Below are positions 60,161-64,000 of a stretch of DNA of 64,000 nt, piece after piece (positions within the stretch are counted from its first letter, which is position 1; every line of letters begins with the position of its first letter). Source of the stretch: Artemisia argyi (Eukaryota; Streptophyta; Magnoliopsida; Asterales; Asteraceae); NCBI GenBank assembly GCA_030686995.1, contig CM060702.1:66776440-66840439 (forward strand), in the 5' to 3' direction. The translations under genes and the position numbers were made by a program. Under the pieces are notes generated by a model. The model did no database searches and had not been told where the DNA came from. It saw only the letters and a program-made list of their open reading frames with translations.

Positions 60161-62515
60161 TATACCCTTACACTTGAGATTTCCTTGTCCTCAAGCAAAT
60201 GCGCTTTTATTCTAATCAAAATACAAGTTAGGGGTCATTTAACACTAATATAAAAGTAATTACAACAAATAATCGTTCCACTAAAGACCAAAGACAAGCA
60301 CGAAGGTCATATACTAGCACCTCAAAAATAGTGTTTAGATACTCACATCTCTCGGGTGTAATAAAGTATATATTACAATACGGAAATAGAAAACATCTCT
60401 CACTACCTGTCATAGCAAAATAGATTACCATAGGCTTGGGAAAGGATCAAACCTCCACCACATGGCGTAAGCACCTAGGATAAACTATCAAAGAGGTCTT
60501 TCAAAGGGTTATAATGTTAGGTGTAGGGATATGGAATACACGGTTTTGTTGGATAAAGGCAATCTTTACTGGTGGCGAGTTAATAATCTTGGTTAATTAC
60601 ATGTACAATATGGCGTTGTTAAGCTAAAGGCAATCTTTTCTTTTTCTTTTTTTTTCTTCTCTTTTTTTTTTCTTAAATTTTTCGAATTTTTTTTTTCTTT
60701 ATAAACTCTTACCCTACCATCCAAAATAATACATCATAGGGAATGAACATTTCCCTTACACTTGAATTTTTACATACTTTACAATAAACTAATCTAATGA
60801 CTCGAATTAAGTTAATCAAAACACTTAGAGTACTTTTTAAGATTAACGTACATATGGGGGTAATAAATGATGTTCTTCCCCATTACTCCATAACATAAGT
60901 ACTTTACCCATGAGTCCCAATCATCCCAAAATAATATGTACAAGGATATGACTCGACTTAGCAACCATGAGTGCATACACGGAAGGCTAAGGCGATTTGG
61001 TTGTACATTTAAGTTGGTTGTAACAAATTCTTCCTTTAACTAAGATGCTTAAAGTTAGAAACGAAAAGTTAGGCTCGAAGGGGTGTACTAGGGGTATCGT
61101 GTACTAAAAATGAGTACAACGATAAGGTGTGGGGAAAATTAATTGACTTTACTAGTCAAGTAATATGACTTAAATGGTCAAGTAATTATGATACGGGTTT
61201 AAAACAAGGGTGATCCTAATGCCTCTTATCATGTAGTAAATCCTACTACACGAATGTAGTCTCACTAGCGGTCTCGGGATTCATCACTAACGCAAGTTCT
61301 AGAATCTAAATGCTACCGGTACACTCATAAGCACTAATAGTGAATGCTTTTCCTATCAAATCTAAAGGTGAACCTCACATATTTGGGTGGAAATTTTTTT
61401 TGAATGGTACGGTTTCGTGCTAGTCATACGACTCCTATCCATGAGACGCTTGCTAAGGCTAAAGTTTCACTCCTAATTGTTGTAAAAAATTATAAATTTG
61501 GCGCTAAAATTACACTAACAAGTATTTCTCATAGTTTTATTACACACCTACCATCAAACAAACAAACTCAAGTGAAAGTGTATCCCATAAGGTATCATCA
61601 TTTACCCTCCCCTTACACTTAGGATGAACATTGTCCCCAATGTTCAATTAAAGAATGTAAAAGTGAAATAGGTAAAAGAGTGAAATCAAATACTCCCCTG
61701 ATTCATTCGGTATGGATAGTGCGGTAACAAGGTTAGATCTTCCTCCAAGAAAATGAACAATCAAAGCTTCCCTTCCAGTAAAATAAATCATCTTCTTGTC
61801 ATACATAACCTGTTAAACCTGAGAAAACGATCACAAAAACCCAAAGCATCAATCCAAACAAATAAAACTCACAACTAGATGTAATTCCAAACTTAGGAAT
61901 AAAAACAAAAAAATTAAAGATATAATGCTTGTAGAATGAATATTTGCAGATTTCCTGGAGTTTACAAAACTAAAGAATCAACAAAAACTTTAAGACTCCG
62001 GTATAAACAAAACTTGCAAAATTTTTCAGAATTCTTGTACCTGACGCCGTCAGGTTATAACTCCTGACGCCGTCCGAATGTTCCTGCAAAAATCTCATGT
62101 TAAGTTTCCGGCAAATTTCTGGAAAAACTTATGTCCTACTTCCTAGAAAATCCTGCCAAATATCATTATGACTCGATACAAGCATTTGACTCTAACAAAT
62201 ACTAATATACATGTCCATTAAATATTTTGGAGAATCAAGATCGATTTTGTTTCTTAAAAACATATTTGGGGTTTCCCCTTACACTTATTTTTTGCGAAAT
62301 ACTTTTGGATGAAGTTAAGACTAAGTAAAACGACAAAATAAAGTATTTTCACCATTTTATTTTTGAAACATGATCTACCAACAATAAAAATAAAGCATGC
62401 ATACGGAAAAAAATAACAATCAAACAATTAAAAATCACACAAAGCATGGGTTGCCTCCCAAGAAGCGCTTTTCTTTATTTACGAGTCTTGTAGCTAGACT
62501 CAAGGTCATGGGTGA
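60161..62515 (-). other. B interior d: 3' noncoding region
   Basis: Homologous to 30420-32846. No gene is visible. It has a pyrimidine tract at about 60640-60705 and the ATTGGGGACAATGTTCATCC plus TAAGTGTAAGGGG motif near 61595-61650. A local duplication of a TGACGCCGTC word lies at about 62040-62076; interior c has one copy. About 60 bp present in interior c near 31265-31330 are missing here. Confidence 0.75.
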
Positions 62516-63513
62516 TCACGTGACCTCATCGTTGGTCTCATCCACTAATTGTAAATGCTCTTTATAGAGACCAACCACCTTCTTCTTAATTGCTCCTATG
62601 ATTTTATTGGCAAATTCCTTATCAACTCTATATTTTGGTCCTAGAGTCAAGCAATCCTTATAGAAAAGGCTCTTCTTCTCCCATACATAGTGCATGCTCT
62701 TTTTCTTATCCTCTTCATTGATGTCCTCGAAAGCACCAATGTTATCCATTTCAAACCGAGGCACAAAACGAAATTCTTTCATTCTATTAGGCATCCTATA
62801 AGTGATCCTATCGATGTCACTAGCAAATCAGATTGTCCCTTCTATCTCATCATATTCTAACTTGGACTCTTCAACAAATGGTTTACCAAACACAACATGG
62901 GATCAGCGACAATAACACTAGCTAGGTCTTTAACAACCATAAAGTCAGTGATATAAGTAAAGTTCCCAACAAAGACATGTAGACCTTTAATTCTCCCGAC
63001 AAAGTTACAAACTCTACCGGGGTATTTGGGATCTCTTCTAGGTCCAAGTCTTGTTTTCACAATATCATTATAGACACTTGAGGACATAACGTTGATTGGG
63101 GATTTAAAATCAATGTAAGCATTGTCAATGTGTTTATACCCAATCATACATGGTATCTTAGCATTCTTAGGATCGCCTCTCTTTATCTTAGGTTCAATTC
63201 TAGTGAAAGGAGGTCGAGGATTATCAATAAGATTATTATAGTGCGCAATCTCCTCTTTAGTGGGGTATAGATTAAAATATTCATCTAGCTTTCGATCAAT
63301 CTCCCCTTCCTCAAGTTCCTCAACTACATCCTCAAAATCTTTAGTTCCTAGGTCCTTATTTGAATACAAGGCGGTCGCTAGGTCACTAAATGCATGGTCG
63401 AGCTCAACATTAATCAACCTATTAAGCTCCCTAAGTTCTTTAATCATATTCTCAATTTGTTCACCTAACAAAGCCACTTCTCTAGGGGAAAGGGGTGGAT
63501 TCGCATTTTCCAT
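62516..63513 (-). pseudogene. B interior d: protease-region protein, broken copy
   Basis: ATG at 63511-63513 (MENANPPLSPREVALLGEQI), stop at 62516-62518. Same architecture as the copy in interior c. The retropepsin-like segment through LHVFVGNFTYITDFMVVKDL is intact here. A 4-bp deletion near 62911 shifts the frame. The downstream part carries the same in-frame TGA as interior c (62828-62830), then reads MPNRMKEFRFVPRF to DETNDEVT without interruption. D-x-x-S-P again replaces a catalytic D-S/T-G, so proteolysis is doubtful. Confidence 0.7.
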
Positions 63514-63695
63514 AATGGTCCACGGAATAATCAATGAATTTATTTTACTAACAAAGGCACGAAGAAAAAGATAAACTAAAGAAAACCTAAAAATAAAAAT
63601 AAAATCTTACTTGAAAGGAATCTAGCAAGTAGAACTAATAAAAAGAAATCCTAACCTAGACAATAACTATTCCCCGGGCTGCGGCGCCAAAAACT
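63514..63695 (-). promoter_or_regulatory. B interior d leader and PBS
   Basis: Leader with the A-rich block also seen in interiors a, b and c. PBS at 63671-63689, TGGCGCCGCAGCCCGGGGA on the minus strand, identical to that of interior c. Confidence 0.75.
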
Positions 63696-64000
63696 TGACG
63701 CGTGGGAATTGCACCCTCACGAATGGTTTTACCTCTCAAGGGATCTCGAGAAGCTTACAACCCCCACCAGGCAGTGTACCTGATCGTTGTAGTATAGTAT
63801 AGTGACAAGTACCGGGGGATTGATCGTTCAACTCAGGAATAGTGTCGCTAGGATTAGAAAGCCTAAAAATTAAGTCTAGAGGTGAGGGATGATTCTTTTT
63901 GTATTTTTATATTTTTATAAAAGCAATTAAAATCTAGGGTTTTGGAAGAGTGAGCGGAATTAGTTGCTAATCAACTAACCCAATAACTAAAGACGCAATC
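63696..64000 (-). repeat. B LTR 6, cut by the window end
   Basis: Starts TGACGCGTGGG and follows LTRs 4 and 5 closely to the last base of the window. It is the 5' LTR of interior d, so the array continues to the right. Confidence 0.88.

Noticed and set aside
1..64000. Host genes, ribosomal RNA genes or complete tRNA genes
   Set aside because: No exon-like conserved frame outside transposons, no rRNA segment and no tRNA able to form a full cloverleaf was seen.

Overview
The window looks like gene-poor, AT-rich nuclear DNA of a flowering plant. I see no host gene in it. Almost every base can be assigned to LTR retrotransposons of the Ty3/gypsy superfamily: LTRs bounded by TG...CA, 5-bp target-site duplications (TSDs), primer binding sites (PBS) matching plant initiator-Met or Asp-type tRNA 3' ends, polypurine tracts, and broken gag/pol frames. 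Several encoded proteins resemble, from memory and unverified, families commonly predicted in Asteraceae genomes (for example Tanacetum). I therefore favour an Asteraceae source with moderate confidence.

Layout. I use four family names. 'B' is an Athila-like minus-strand family with LTRs of about 1.4 kb and an Asp-type PBS. 'A' is a large non-autonomous minus-strand family with LTRs of 3.8-5.5 kb, an Asp-type PBS and a Cys-rich gag-like protein. 'C' and 'D' are plus-strand chromovirus-type (Tekay/Del-like) elements with LTRs of 3.3-3.45 kb and an iMet PBS. The substrate is a tandem array of B units sharing LTRs: interior a (7549-8291), LTR 8292-9738, interior b (9739-10008 plus 24860-26386), LTR 26387-27760, truncated LTR 27763-28967, LTR 28968-30419, interior c (30420-33919 plus 58602-58711), LTR 58712-60160, interior d (60161-63695), and LTR from 63696 past the window end.

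Three later insertions interrupt the array. Element A1 enters from the left and ends at 7548 inside interior a. A solo LTR of A (10009-24854, TSD ACGTG) sits in the gag of interior b, and itself holds the young element C (13487-22855, TSD TAATC). Element D (33920-58596, TSD GAAAA) sits in the leader of interior c. D's gag-pol frame is in turn split inside a zinc knuckle by element A2 (40180-51812, TSD ACAGG/ATAGG). There are thus two independent three-level nests.

How the parts work together. Only D encodes a recognisable gag-protease-RT-RNase H-integrase-chromodomain protein, and it is broken by A2, two nonsense codons and a frameshift. A, B and C carry at most gag-like or protease-like frames or decayed pol, so they would have depended on proteins from elsewhere. 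C's two LTRs differ at about three positions in 3449 bp by eye, so a recently active helper probably exists in this genome. Points that stand out are the shared-LTR tandem array, an array of TGACGNCGTCA palindromes upstream of the B TATA box, a matched splice donor/acceptor pair inside the LTRs of both C and D, and a tRNA-like pol III promoter relic in the solo LTR.
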